A stretch of DNA of 43,976 bases from a virus, in IMG/VR virus record IMGVR_UViG_3300027849_000451, positions 1-43,976 of that record, one strand, 5' to 3'. This document shows positions 1-9,111 of the stretch, piece by piece. A program made the translations under genes and the position numbers. Within the stretch, counting starts at the first letter, position 1, and each line of letters begins with the position of its first letter. The notes under the pieces were generated by a model that worked only from the letters and a program-made list of their open reading frames with translations, ran no database searches and was not told the DNA's origin.

Positions 1-3000
1 AGACTGATCGGTGACTGTAGACAAAAAGGCACAGCAATCCAGGACATGGGCTTACAAGAAGGCGCACAGGATCCAGGTAGTTTCTTACAGAACATGGTAG
101 ACACTATTAACGCTAACAGTCAAAAAGATCCAAATGGCTTCCCATACTTTACAGCTAGTGTAGATGACAGTGGTGTTATACCTGGGCTACTTCTCGGTAC
201 AGAAGCTGGTGACGGCATTGAATTAGAAGGCAGTTTCCCAGGACTACTAGAGAGTATGAACATTGACTCGGGTGCGTATATTCCTGAGATACCACCAGCC
301 ATTGATGTAGTCAGTGGCGGAGCAAGTGTCGGTGACGGTTTCAACGAAGACGGTACTCAACCTGGCACAGGTGGTACAGCAGGCGGTGGCGGAGCAGGTG
401 ACGGCACTGGTGGAGGCTTTGGAGTAGGCGCAGGAGCAGGTGACGGAACCAAAACTGGCGGACCTGACAGTGGTAAAGCAATTAGATTCCAAAGCAGAAG
501 CCCGTTTGCTATTGGTACAGCAATTGGTGACCTAGTACAATCCGGACAACTGTACAAATATGAACTAAGAAGATTAGATGGCGCATCACCTATTAGCATT
601 ACAGCAAGTGATGTTTCAGCTATACATGTTAACCCTTATGCATTACAAAGTCAGCGTATTAGTAACGATTTAAATGCAAATGGAACTGTTAAGGTCAATG
701 TAACGAGCTTGAGCAATGTGTGGGTTGATAACTATCAAAATACAAACAAGTGGGCTTATTTAGAAAGCGGTACAGTTATTAGACAACAAGAAAAATTAGT
801 AGACACTAAGTTCATTAGAGATGTATTTACATACGATGAAGATAGTGCAGAGAAAGAATTTGATATAGACTTATACGATCCGTTCAAAGGTATACTACCT
901 GGATTCATTGGCAAGGAAATTGACTTCCGAACTGAAAGAGATCCTGTTGTTTACGATCCACGTAAAGTAAAATACGGAAGAAAAGATGTAGGTCTTAGAT
1001 GGTGGGATACGTCCACATTACGTTATACATGGTATGAGCAAGGACCAGGCACTTACAGTTCGACTGGCTACAATAACTACGAGCGTTCACAAAATTGGGG
1101 AGAGATGTTCCCAGGTAGTAGAGTTGTAATTAACGAATGGGTTGAAAGCCTCACTGCTCCTAGTAATACAGATAACTTTATTACTGAGACACATGCAGAT
1201 AAAAACGGTAAACCGAAAACGTATTACTACTTCTGGCAGAGCGACTTGTCAATAGTTTCAGATATGGCTAGAGTTAACTTCCAGAAAGAGAGAAGCACAC
1301 TAGAATTAACAAGATTATTACAAGACATAGATTCAGAAAGAGTTGCATACTCCGGTATTATTTCACCTGACGCAATGGTTGTTAACACAATGGGCTCGTT
1401 AATTAGAACAGACGACAGCATTTTAAGTGTAAACTTCAAACGCAAGGAAAACGAAAATGCTCAGAAGCATACTAGTTGGACATTAGCAGGCGAAGGCGAC
1501 AGAGACGGTACTATACCAAATAACCTAAGCATGAAACTTATTGATAGTTTAGCAGGATATAACGGATTGGATCAAGCAGTACCGGGCTCAGGACTAAGTG
1601 TATCCGAAAGATACGGCTCTAAGTTTAGACCTAGACAAACAATGTTTAAAGATATTAAGAAAGCAAGAAAGCAAATGTTTGTTATTCTTAATGATATATT
1701 TAGACAACTGCAAATGGAAACAACGTTCTTAGATTGGAGAGATAATTTACCAACTGATTACGCACTCTTAGAAAGAGTTAACTGGTACGAGCAGATAAGA
1801 ATAGATAAAACAAATAATTCTAAAGTGTATTACGACAACACATATAAGCCATTGAGGAAAGTTGCAGATACAAAACAGTTTGGACTACTGAAAAATGTAT
1901 TAGACAAGAGTATTATCCAAGTACAAAAAGACGATAGTGCTAGATATACATTATACGAGTACAGTAAGAAGACTGATAAATTTACATTAATTGCAATGGA
2001 AAATGAAACTGTACGTTGGACTAACACTGTACACAGTTCAGGACAAAGTCTGGCAATAGGTAAAGAAGTAAGGTTAATATTAAACGCACTTTACAGTAAC
2101 GTATTTGTTAATACATACTCCGCACATTGGAACAAGTTCTTCTTTGAAATGTTGAAATACGCATACGCAGAACAAGGCGAATTAGATTATGCATTTAAAA
2201 CAACTTACTTGAAAATTGTAAAAGAAGAAACTGACCTTGTACCATTCAAAGGATTCAAGATTGATAACTTTGATAAAGCGGTTGAATACTTTAACGAAGT
2301 TAAGCCTTACAGTAGTAAGATTAGAAACTACAGTGATATTAAGAAAGCACCTGTAGAAATAATGTCAGGCAGTACGTCAGACTTTGATAGACCTCCGTTC
2401 TACGATGAAGGCTTAAAGGCTGTAAGGATCTTAGACAAGAATGTGCCAGCAGATGCGTTGACACTGTCTACAGATAAAGACTATACTGGCTTTAGCAATA
2501 CTCCTTCTAAGATAAGAAGTATGGATCAGACTATTGTGTTTGACAGAGTTAAAGGCGCATTGTATGAAAATACAACTGGCGGTAGTGTACAAACTATTGT
2601 TGCAGACGGAACAACATCAGTATTCAACTTAAACTTTGAAGTACAGGATTCGGATAGATTAGAGATTTTTGTAAACGGCAGGAAGATTGATAAGACATCG
2701 ACCAGTGCTAATACAACAGTAACAAACTATCTAGTTGACGTTGGTAATGCATTTATATCGTTTACAGATGAAGCAGGTGTTAACAATGCTGTGGGCTTAC
2801 CTGGCAACGGTGATAAAATTGAAGTTAAATATATTGACGGATTTGATCCTACATTAGAAACTATGAATGTGTCTATTGCTAAGAACATTGTTGCAATAGA
2901 AACTGCTTCTAATACATCTATTTCAAATACTTCGCTACAGTGGACAGCACCAGAACGTTTATGGAAGTTCAATCCAAGTGTGCGTACAGCAGTAACAAAT

Positions 3001-4224
3001 GCATTTGATTTAGCATACGGCGTAGGTGCAAGCTCTAACACTTCTATAACAACTAACATTAGTGTAGTCTCAGAAATGGTTAGCAGTGGTAACCTTACTA
3101 CAGCACTTAACTTAGTGAAGAGTAAAGTACATGCAACATTCCAAGGACAAGAGTTAGACGGAAACATATTTACTGATGTTGTTCCTGGAACGCATCCTAC
3201 AACACACTATACTGATACTAGAGGATTCGATGCTAATACTTGGGATGATGGATTGTTTGACAGAGAAGTTGAAGTTAATAACTTTGTAGGTGTGTTTAGT
3301 GAAGATTCACAAGGCAATGTTAATTACAGAGTTGACGATGAGACAGTATACGGATTTGATTCTGTAACGTTCCTCAAGTCGCAGTACGGTCCTGACAGAC
3401 CAGAAGAACTTATAGTTGTACAGCCACTAGAAACATTAGTAATGGATGTTATGACACAAGGTAACACGCAAATTAGTACAGACAGTACTGATGTACGCTT
3501 CATGGTGTTCATGGATATGTTTGGTCAAACAGAGTATTACAGACGTAATATTACACCACTAACTACAGTAACTAGCCCATTAGCAATTTGGGATACTGAA
3601 ATTATGTTTGCTGATGTTACTAAGATTCCAAATGCTACTAAGCAAGATAGATCAGTTATTTGGATTAACGGTGAAAGAATAGAATATGAGAACAAGAACT
3701 TAGCAACGAAGAGTATATCAGGTATTATTAGAGGCACTAAAGGCACAACACCTAATACTATTATACCAGTTGGCGCTGAAGTGTATAACGGAGAAGAATC
3801 TGAGAACATTAGATTACGTGATGCAAACGGGCTATTAGTTAGAGACCCTGAAGACTTTAACTGGATTAAACCAGTTGAGATATTCGATGACACAATTCCG
3901 TTTGATGATGATTGGGACGGCAGTGGTAACTTAACAGTAACCAGTGCTAATGTAAACTATGCAAACGTAACGTATGACGGTGATACAGATAATATTACAT
4001 ATGGCTTTGATAGTTCGTGGGATGGTTCGGGCACGTTTAATCCAACTGGTAGACCTGGCGGAAATAATAATTCAGTATTAAATTGGCCACTATTTGACGA
4101 AGATGAAGTTAATGGTTGGGACTCAGGCAATAAGACAGTTAAGGAAGCAGGTAGTATTACTGACAAAGGTACTGTTCTAAAATCGAATGTGAGTATAATT
4201 GACTTTTTACACAATTTTGAGTAG
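1..4224 (+). CDS. Very large virion structural protein, 5'-truncated by window edge
   Basis: The reading frame is open from the first base of the window, so the gene begins upstream; the first ATG (base 46) is probably internal. At least 1407 residues are visible. A Gly-rich linker lies about 105-140 residues after that ATG, followed by long beta-rich sequence with many W/Y-N-Y segments (for example VGLRWWDTSTLRYTWYEQG), which I associate from memory with giant structural proteins of marine T4-like phages. No enzymatic motif is seen. Position at the head of a block of fibre-like genes suggests a tail, baseplate or fibre component. It ends with TAG; the next gene has its own late-type promoter 38 bases downstream. 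The exact T4 counterpart is not identifiable by reading. Confidence 0.75.
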   Translation, partial: RLIGDCRQKGTAIQDMGLQEGAQDPGSFLQNMVDTINANSQKDPNGFPYFTASVDDSGVIPGLLLGTEAGDGIELEGSFPGLLESMNIDSGAYIPEIPPAIDVVSGGASVGDGFNEDGTQPGTGGTAGGGGAGDGTGGGFGVGAGAGDGTKTGGPDSGKAIRFQSRSPFAIGTAIGDLVQSGQLYKYELRRLDGASPISITASDVSAIHVNPYALQSQRISNDLNANGTVKVNVTSLSNVWVDNYQNTNKWAYLESGTVIRQQEKLVDTKFIRDVFTYDEDSAEKEFDIDLYDPFKGILPGFIGKEIDFRTERDPVVYDPRKVKYGRKDVGLRWWDTSTLRYTWYEQGPGTYSSTGYNNYERSQNWGEMFPGSRVVINEWVESLTAPSNTDNFITETHADKNGKPKTYYYFWQSDLSIVSDMARVNFQKERSTLELTRLLQDIDSERVAYSGIISPDAMVVNTMGSLIRTDDSILSVNFKRKENENAQKHTSWTLAGEGDRDGTIPNNLSMKLIDSLAGYNGLDQAVPGSGLSVSERYGSKFRPRQTMFKDIKKARKQMFVILNDIFRQLQMETTFLDWRDNLPTDYALLERVNWYEQIRIDKTNNSKVYYDNTYKPLRKVADTKQFGLLKNVLDKSIIQVQKDDSARYTLYEYSKKTDKFTLIAMENETVRWTNTVHSSGQSLAIGKEVRLILNALYSNVFVNTYSAHWNKFFFEMLKYAYAEQGELDYAFKTTYLKIVKEETDLVPFKGFKIDNFDKAVEYFNEVKPYSSKIRNYSDIKKAPVEIMSGSTSDFDRPPFYDEGLKAVRILDKNVPADALTLSTDKDYTGFSNTPSKIRSMDQTIVFDRVKGALYENTTGGSVQTIVADGTTSVFNLNFEVQDSDRLEIFVNGRKIDKTSTSANTTVTNYLVDVGNAFISFTDEAGVNNAVGLPGNGDKIEVKYIDGFDPTLETMNVSIAKNIVAIETASNTSISNTSLQWTAPERLWKFNPSVRTAVTNAFDLAYGVGASSNTSITTNISVVSEMVSSGNLTTALNLVKSKVHATFQGQELDGNIFTDVVPGTHPTTHYTDTRGFDANTWDDGLFDREVEVNNFVGVFSEDSQGNVNYRVDDETVYGFDSVTFLKSQYGPDRPEELIVVQPLETLVMDVMTQGNTQISTDSTDVRFMVFMDMFGQTEYYRRNITPLTTVTSPLAIWDTEIMFADVTKIPNATKQDRSVIWINGERIEYENKNLATKSISGIIRGTKGTTPNTIIPVGAEVYNGEESENIRLRDANGLLVRDPEDFNWIKPVEIFDDTIPFDDDWDGSGNLTVTSANVNYANVTYDGDTDNITYGFDSSWDGSGTFNPTGRPGGNNNSVLNWPLFDEDEVNGWDSGNKTVKEAGSITDKGTVLKSNVSIIDFLHNFE

Positions 4225-4261
4225 AAAAGAGTAAGAATTAAAACAATATATAATGAAAAGT

Positions 4262-4269
4262 GATAAATA
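4262..4269 (+). promoter_or_regulatory. T4-like late promoter octamer GATAAATA
   Basis: Exact GATAAATA, one base from the T4 late consensus TATAAATA. The octamer is followed by 5 bases and then ATG (4275). With T4 geometry (octamer at -13 to -6) transcription would start on the A of that ATG. Confidence 0.6.
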
Positions 4270-4274
4270 AGAAT

Positions 4275-4898
4275 ATGAACGATAGCAATGAAAAAGTTGA
4301 GGACGACATGAAAAATGCCAAACCAGTAGATGAATCAGCAGGTATTAAAATGTCAGGACACATCCTGATTAGAGATGTAGATACCGGCGAAGAACTTATT
4401 AATAAGAGAAACGCCATCCACTACGGCAACATGGCAAACATGATTGCGAACGCACTTACTAACCAAGCAGGTGCATACATTCACTTTATGGCTTTCGGTA
4501 ACGGAGCAACATCAGTTGACTCTGCTGGTAAAGTAATTTACAAAGCACCAAGAGTAAGTGAATCATACGAAAACAGTGCAACGTTGTATAGTAGAACTTA
4601 TGAGAAAGTAGTAAGTAACAACACAACAACAGATAAGATTGAAGTAATCACTGGCACCAGTTTTACAGATTTAAAAATTACTTGTACGTTAGGTTATAAT
4701 CAACCTGCCGGACAGGACGACTTCGATAGTAGCACTACTAACGAAGGTACTTATGTTTTTGACGAACTAGGTTTACTAAGTTACGCAACAGATCCAACGG
4801 ATGCTAAGTTGCTAACACATGTAATATTTCACCCAGTTCAAAAGAGTGCAAACAGAACAATTGAAATAATATATACTGTCAGAGTACAGTTAAATTAA
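4275..4898 (+). CDS. Virion structural protein (tail/baseplate-like)
   Basis: A protein of 207 residues when read from ATG 4275. A GTG at 4260 extends the frame, but the late-promoter octamer lies at 4262-4269, so a transcript from it could not include that GTG. ATG 4308 is another option and has a GAGGA sequence just upstream (4299-4303). The N-terminal 30 residues are polar. A conserved-looking block follows (SGHILIRDVDTGEEL, then NAIHYGNMANMIA and FMAFGNGATSVD), then beta-rich sequence ending in a segment that resembles a self-assembling strand (HVIFHPVQKSANRTIEIIYT). I recall similar proteins among structural genes of marine T4-like phages. It sits between two large virion genes, which supports a tail or fibre-tip role. 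The specific function is unknown. Confidence 0.7.
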   Translation: MNDSNEKVEDDMKNAKPVDESAGIKMSGHILIRDVDTGEELINKRNAIHYGNMANMIANALTNQAGAYIHFMAFGNGATSVDSAGKVIYKAPRVSESYENSATLYSRTYEKVVSNNTTTDKIEVITGTSFTDLKITCTLGYNQPAGQDDFDSSTTNEGTYVFDELGLLSYATDPTDAKLLTHVIFHPVQKSANRTIEIIYTVRVQLN

Positions 4899-4914
4899 TA
4901 GAGGATAAAAACAA

Positions 4915-6903
4915 ATGACTTATTCAGTACAAAATACAGATGGTTCGAAGACCATCAACGTAGCCGCTAGTCAGGTTAACTCTTCTTTCAGCGTTGCACT
5001 GGTCGGTAGAAATGTATCGGGATATGGACAATATTTTGTTCAAAACTCAATAAGACATTTAGAAAACTTTGCCAGTACATCAGCACCAACTCCTGATATT
5101 CCTTTAGAAGGTCAGATTTGGTATGATAAGACAGAAGACGTGATGAGAGTTTATGACGGCACAGGATGGCAAAGGCAAAGTATTACAGTATCGGCGGCGG
5201 CACCAAGCGGCGGTGTAGCTTCAGGAACTGCTTACTATGATACAGTAGACGATAAATTAAAAGTGCATAATGGAACTACTTTTGTAGATTCATCTTATGC
5301 AGGTAAAGTATCTAACGAGTACAGCGGAGTATCTAACGTAGGTAGTCCAAGCTCTTACGGTACTAGACTTAGATCAATGTATGTACCAGGCGAAGATGGA
5401 ATTTTCCATTCAGTTATGGCACTTATGTATGTGAATGACGGTAGCAACGGATTAGCAGGTTTCACTGGTGGTGAAAGCATTATGGCTATATTCAGTGACC
5501 ATGCATCATTTACTGTACAGGCTAACACATCATGGAAGATTGAAGGTTTAGCTGATACAAACATGTATGCACAAATGACAGATTCAGATGGTATCGGTGA
5601 TACTATTAAACCAGGTATGAACCTTAGAACAAAATATGCATCGACAGCTATTGCATTAGCAAACGTGGCAACACAGGCTGACAGAGCAAATGCTATCTTA
5701 ACAGGCGCAGGTGAAATTGATGCTAACATAATCATACACTCTGGCAAAAGTTATGTACCTACAACAACTGATAACGAAACATTGGGTGCGGCAGGTTCTA
5801 GATTTAGTGAAGTACATACTGACACTATCTTTATTGGTAACCCAGCATCTGCAACAGCACAATATATTAAGAAAGCAAAGACAGGTGGATCAACTAGTGT
5901 TGTTTTAGACATTGGTGAAAGTGATGCTCCTATTGATAACATTTATGTATCCAATATTACACTTGCTAATGGCGGTACTATTAGTGGTCTAAACATTGAA
6001 ACCTTTGGTTCTAACACAGCGGCAATTGACGAAGTTTGGGCATCTAATGTAATCGTTAACGAAGGCAATGTGTGGACAAATAACTTAGGCTTCTACGGAG
6101 ACTTAAGAAATCCAACAACAGGTAATATTGTTGTTGATGTTAGTGGCGATGCAGTTATTACGACAACTGGTGTAGCAACAGTATCAAACAAGACGTTTGG
6201 TAGTGATATACTAGTTACAGACAACAGCATTAACATTGGTAACGCAGGCACTAAGGTCGGCACTGTACACAGTTCAACATTCAGTGGTGTTGACGCAACA
6301 CTAAGTGGTACTGTTTCAGGTGGAACGGTAACTGACGGATCACTATCTAGTACATCAGGTACTATAACTGGTGGTGTAGCCGCAACGTTTAGTGGTGCAG
6401 TAGCAGGTGGATCATTAACAGATGGTACAGCAACTATTACTTCAGGTAATTTAACTGGTGGTGTAACAGCAACGTTCTCAGGTAACGTAGCAGGCGATCA
6501 CTTTAACGGTACAGCAACCTCGGCACAGTTTGCGGATTTGGCTGAGATATATTCATCCGATGTTGACTATGATGCAGGCACAGTTGTTAAGATTGGCGGT
6601 GACGCTGAAATAACACAGACTACAGGACCTGAAGACACTGAAGTATTTGGTGTAGTTTCTACTACCCCAGCATACTTAATGAACAGTGGCGCAACAGGTA
6701 TTCCAGTAGCATTAGCAGGACGAGTTCCAGTTAACGTAATTGGACTTGTTAATAAAGGTCAACGATTAACATCAAGTGACGTATCAGGCATTGCTTGTGC
6801 GGCAAATGATGACACTCCATTACAAGCAATCATAGGCAGGTCTTTAGAAGATAAAACTTCTGAAGGGCAGGGCGTAGTAGAAGCGGTAATTGGCGTTAAA
6901 TAA
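4915..6903 (+). CDS. Tail-fibre-like structural protein with Gly/Thr repeats
   Basis: A 662-residue protein with a ribosome site (GAGG) about 10 bases before ATG. The N-terminal part carries two copies of a fibre-type motif, IWYDKTEDVMRVYDGTGW and YYDTVDDKLKVHNGTTF (about residues 65-125). The middle is long and beta-rich. Near the C-terminus are 28-29-residue repeats of the form ATFSG-x-V-x-GG-x-L-TDG-T-x3-SG-x-LTGGV (about residues 460-530). The last 120 residues start with ADLAEIYSSDVDYDAGTVV and resemble the C-terminal domain I know from marine T4-like fibre/structural proteins. Alternating variable repeats plus a conserved tip fit a host-recognition fibre. Adsorption role is inferred from architecture and neighbours. 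Confidence 0.75.
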   Translation: MTYSVQNTDGSKTINVAASQVNSSFSVALVGRNVSGYGQYFVQNSIRHLENFASTSAPTPDIPLEGQIWYDKTEDVMRVYDGTGWQRQSITVSAAAPSGGVASGTAYYDTVDDKLKVHNGTTFVDSSYAGKVSNEYSGVSNVGSPSSYGTRLRSMYVPGEDGIFHSVMALMYVNDGSNGLAGFTGGESIMAIFSDHASFTVQANTSWKIEGLADTNMYAQMTDSDGIGDTIKPGMNLRTKYASTAIALANVATQADRANAILTGAGEIDANIIIHSGKSYVPTTTDNETLGAAGSRFSEVHTDTIFIGNPASATAQYIKKAKTGGSTSVVLDIGESDAPIDNIYVSNITLANGGTISGLNIETFGSNTAAIDEVWASNVIVNEGNVWTNNLGFYGDLRNPTTGNIVVDVSGDAVITTTGVATVSNKTFGSDILVTDNSINIGNAGTKVGTVHSSTFSGVDATLSGTVSGGTVTDGSLSSTSGTITGGVAATFSGAVAGGSLTDGTATITSGNLTGGVTATFSGNVAGDHFNGTATSAQFADLAEIYSSDVDYDAGTVVKIGGDAEITQTTGPEDTEVFGVVSTTPAYLMNSGATGIPVALAGRVPVNVIGLVNKGQRLTSSDVSGIACAANDDTPLQAIIGRSLEDKTSEGQGVVEAVIGVK

Positions 6904-6911
6904 GGTAAATA
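6904..6911 (+). promoter_or_regulatory. Possible degenerate late promoter GGTAAATA
   Basis: GGTAAATA differs from GATAAATA at one base, directly follows the stop of the preceding gene, and lies 37 bases before the next ATG (6949). Weaker than the exact copies elsewhere in the window. Confidence 0.35.
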
Positions 6912-6948
6912 GTAGTAATAACATAATATTGTATTGTAGGAGAAAACA

Positions 6949-7995
6949 ATGGCAAGTGGATCAACACTAACAGTAACAGGCGGAATTAACATGGTGCAGG
7001 TAGTAGCCGGCGACCAAATTGGTATCGCAGATTACAACAACATGGTAGCTAATGTATACAGACAGCTAGGCACGCCGGCAGATACAACAGTTGGGTCTTA
7101 CGCCGCCAGCAGTAACTACGGTTATAATCAATCTGTTGGTAGTTTAAACGCTACATCAGGTAGCTCAATTCAAGCAGTGAATAGTACAACAGGTTACAAG
7201 AACTTACAGGACGAAATACAGTCCTTAGCAACATTTTTAGGACACTCACTAAATTCATCTTCAGCTTCAGATAAAACTGCAGGCTCAACGTTGACTGCAA
7301 GTGATTGGTCTAACTTGATGGACGATGTTAAAGATGTGTTCGATGCAAGAAATGCAGTACCAAGTGGCAGTTTAACAACTGATGCAAGCGGTACAACAAG
7401 CAGAACAGCGGCTTGGGGTAGTTCATCCACTGCATCAATTACACATGAATTTACAGCAACTTTCGCAAGCGAAGCTCATTGTAGAGGCTTTTTTAACGCA
7501 GGCGGTGAAGTACTATTTACAGCAAGCAGAAGTGGTGGAACATCAGGCAGTTCCGCAGGAACTATTGGTTCACAGAACAGTAACTGGACAAGTACATTAA
7601 GTGCATTGGGAACATTGACATTTAGTTTAGACAACTTGGTTAGTTCAGGATCAACAGGTACAAGTGCTAGTAAAGGCTTTATGGAACTAACTACAGGCTA
7701 TGTACAAATGTATATCAAGTACGGTTCAGGTTCTTATGCAAGTAACTACTACCAACTACATGCTAAAGTAAACAGCACTACTAATCCAACTGTTATAACG
7801 TTTAAAGTTACAATGAGAGATGATCACGCACTAGGCAATGGCATCGGAGCAGATGGTGTTGACGGTAACTCAGATGATACTGTGGGATATGTAGATAGTG
7901 TAGACGGTACTATTACAAGTACTATCCAAACTAAACGTGCAAACAACGGTGTTGTTTTAACTGCACCAACGTACGGCGCAGTAAGCAATCTATAA
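6949..7995 (+). CDS. Virion structural protein, Ser/Thr/Gly-rich
   Basis: A 348-residue protein with a clear ribosome site (AGGAG, 6938-6942) ahead of ATG 6949. The first ~130 residues look helical and include GDQIGIADYNNMVANVYRQLG and LTASDWSNLMDDVKDVFDAR, which read as two related segments of the form xDYNN/SDWSNLM followed by a helix. The rest is Ser/Thr/Gly-rich beta sequence with few charged residues, as in fibre or decoration proteins. It is the last gene before a strong terminator, closing the structural block. I recall similar proteins in marine T4-like phage genomes but cannot name a T4 homologue. No catalytic motif is visible. Confidence 0.7.
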   Translation: MASGSTLTVTGGINMVQVVAGDQIGIADYNNMVANVYRQLGTPADTTVGSYAASSNYGYNQSVGSLNATSGSSIQAVNSTTGYKNLQDEIQSLATFLGHSLNSSSASDKTAGSTLTASDWSNLMDDVKDVFDARNAVPSGSLTTDASGTTSRTAAWGSSSTASITHEFTATFASEAHCRGFFNAGGEVLFTASRSGGTSGSSAGTIGSQNSNWTSTLSALGTLTFSLDNLVSSGSTGTSASKGFMELTTGYVQMYIKYGSGSYASNYYQLHAKVNSTTNPTVITFKVTMRDDHALGNGIGADGVDGNSDDTVGYVDSVDGTITSTIQTKRANNGVVLTAPTYGAVSNL

Positions 7996-8014
7996 AATTT
8001 AAATTAAAATAATT

Positions 8015-8046
8015 AAAAGCCAGTTCACAGTAACTGGCTTTTTTTT
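8015..8046 (+). terminator. Rho-independent terminator after the structural genes
   Basis: AAAAGCCAGTT / AACTGGCTTTT form an 11-bp stem around the 6-base loop CACAGT, running into an uninterrupted T tract to 8046. It lies 20 bases after the 6949-7995 gene and just before the next late promoter, so it separates the structural block from the metabolic block. Confidence 0.92.
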
Positions 8047-8050
8047 GACT

Positions 8051-8058
8051 GATAAATA
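8051..8058 (+). promoter_or_regulatory. T4-like late promoter octamer GATAAATA
   Basis: Exact GATAAATA, starting 5 bases after the terminator T tract. Five bases separate it from ATG 8064, so the predicted +1 is the A of that ATG. An in-frame ATG at 8058 overlaps the octamer and is therefore unlikely to be the start. Confidence 0.7.
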
Positions 8059-8063
8059 TGCTT

Positions 8064-8426
8064 ATGTCAACTAAACTATCAAAAGCATTAGAGTTTGCGA
8101 ATTATAGAACCACGCTCAATGTACAGCACAATGCCTTAAAGGCAAAAGTCCAGACACTATTAAGTTTTAGTATTAATGGTGGTACGTTTGAAATCTCACA
8201 AGAGCTTATAGCATTTGTGCAGACATTAATAACACAGGGGCATGTCAAAGCAATATTGCTAGATGTGTATAACAATCCAATCGAAATTGTCGGACTAGGC
8301 GATTTCTTAGACGAGATTTTATCAAGGTACTTTGAAGCTACAAATGAATATCATGCTGAATACACTAAGTTAAAGAAAAGCAGAAAGGTACATAAGTTGA
8401 TAGATTTAAATTTAGATGAAACTTGA
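8064..8426 (+). CDS. Conserved marine phage protein of unknown function
   Basis: A 120-residue, charged and mostly helical protein. ATG 8064 is preferred over ATG 8058 because the latter overlaps the late-promoter octamer. The sequence opens with LSKALEFANYRTTLNVQHNALKAK and closes with YFEATNEYHAEYTKLKKSRK. I recall short proteins with this opening beside structural genes in T4-like marine phages, but none with a proven function. There is no signal peptide or membrane segment. Its 3' end overlaps the next gene by 11 bases, so it starts the block that continues into the glycan-type genes. A small structural or assembly role is possible but unproven. Confidence 0.7.
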   Translation: MSTKLSKALEFANYRTTLNVQHNALKAKVQTLLSFSINGGTFEISQELIAFVQTLITQGHVKAILLDVYNNPIEIVGLGDFLDEILSRYFEATNEYHAEYTKLKKSRKVHKLIDLNLDET

Positions 8427-9111
8427 ATATATTTTTGATGTCGATGGTACATTAACTCCTAGCAGAGGCACAATAGATCCACAGTTTAAGAAAGAGTTTC
8501 TGGCATTCGCTAGAACACATAACGTATACCTTGTTACAGGCAGTGACAGACCAAAAACATTAGAGCAAGTAGGCGAAGAAATTTACAACAGTTGTAAACG
8601 TGTATACAATTGCTCTGGGTGTGATGTCTATGAGGGCTCTACGAATATAAGAGCATCGCATTGGATACTGCCTGAAGATGCACACACATGGTTAAGTGTA
8701 CAACTAACTGAAAGCAAGTTTAGCCTTAGAACAGGTTTACACTTTGAACATCGACCTGGCATGGTAAACTTTAGTGTGGTAGGACGTAATGCTAACACAG
8801 ACGAACGTGCAAGATATGTAGAATACGAAATATTCCAACCCGAGCGTAATCGTATAGCTGAAAACTTTAATGCATTGTTCCCAACATTACAAGCTCGCCC
8901 AGGCGGTGATACAGGTATCGATATTGCTCCATTAGGCTCAGACAAATCACAGATACTCGTAGACTTTCCTGTTATAAGCAACATAAGATTTTACGGTGAC
9001 CGTACAGATGTTGCTGGAAACGATTTCCCAATTGCATCACGTTTAAATCCATCGCATGTATATTCTGTAATAGGATGGGAACACACTAGAGGGTTTTTAT
9101 TAAATGAGTAA
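8416..9111 (+). CDS. HAD-superfamily phosphatase, phosphomannomutase-like
   Basis: A 231-residue protein. HAD motif I is seen as DVDGTLT (residues 8-14; nucleophile D8, general acid/base D10) and motif II as VTGSD. The segment RPGMVNFSVVGR (113-124) followed by ER, and the late block FYGDRTDVAGND (192-203), match the layout of eukaryotic-type phosphomannomutases (HAD-IIB), which carry R-x-GM-x-N-x-SP-x-GR and FGD-x-T-x-x-GGND. Length is close to that family (about 245). Established members interconvert mannose-6-phosphate and mannose-1-phosphate, the entry to GDP-mannose. In a block with glycosyltransferases that role is attractive, but a plain sugar-phosphate phosphatase is also possible. 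Overlaps both neighbours. Confidence 0.82.
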   Translation: MKLEYIFDVDGTLTPSRGTIDPQFKKEFLAFARTHNVYLVTGSDRPKTLEQVGEEIYNSCKRVYNCSGCDVYEGSTNIRASHWILPEDAHTWLSVQLTESKFSLRTGLHFEHRPGMVNFSVVGRNANTDERARYVEYEIFQPERNRIAENFNALFPTLQARPGGDTGIDIAPLGSDKSQILVDFPVISNIRFYGDRTDVAGNDFPIASRLNPSHVYSVIGWEHTRGFLLNE

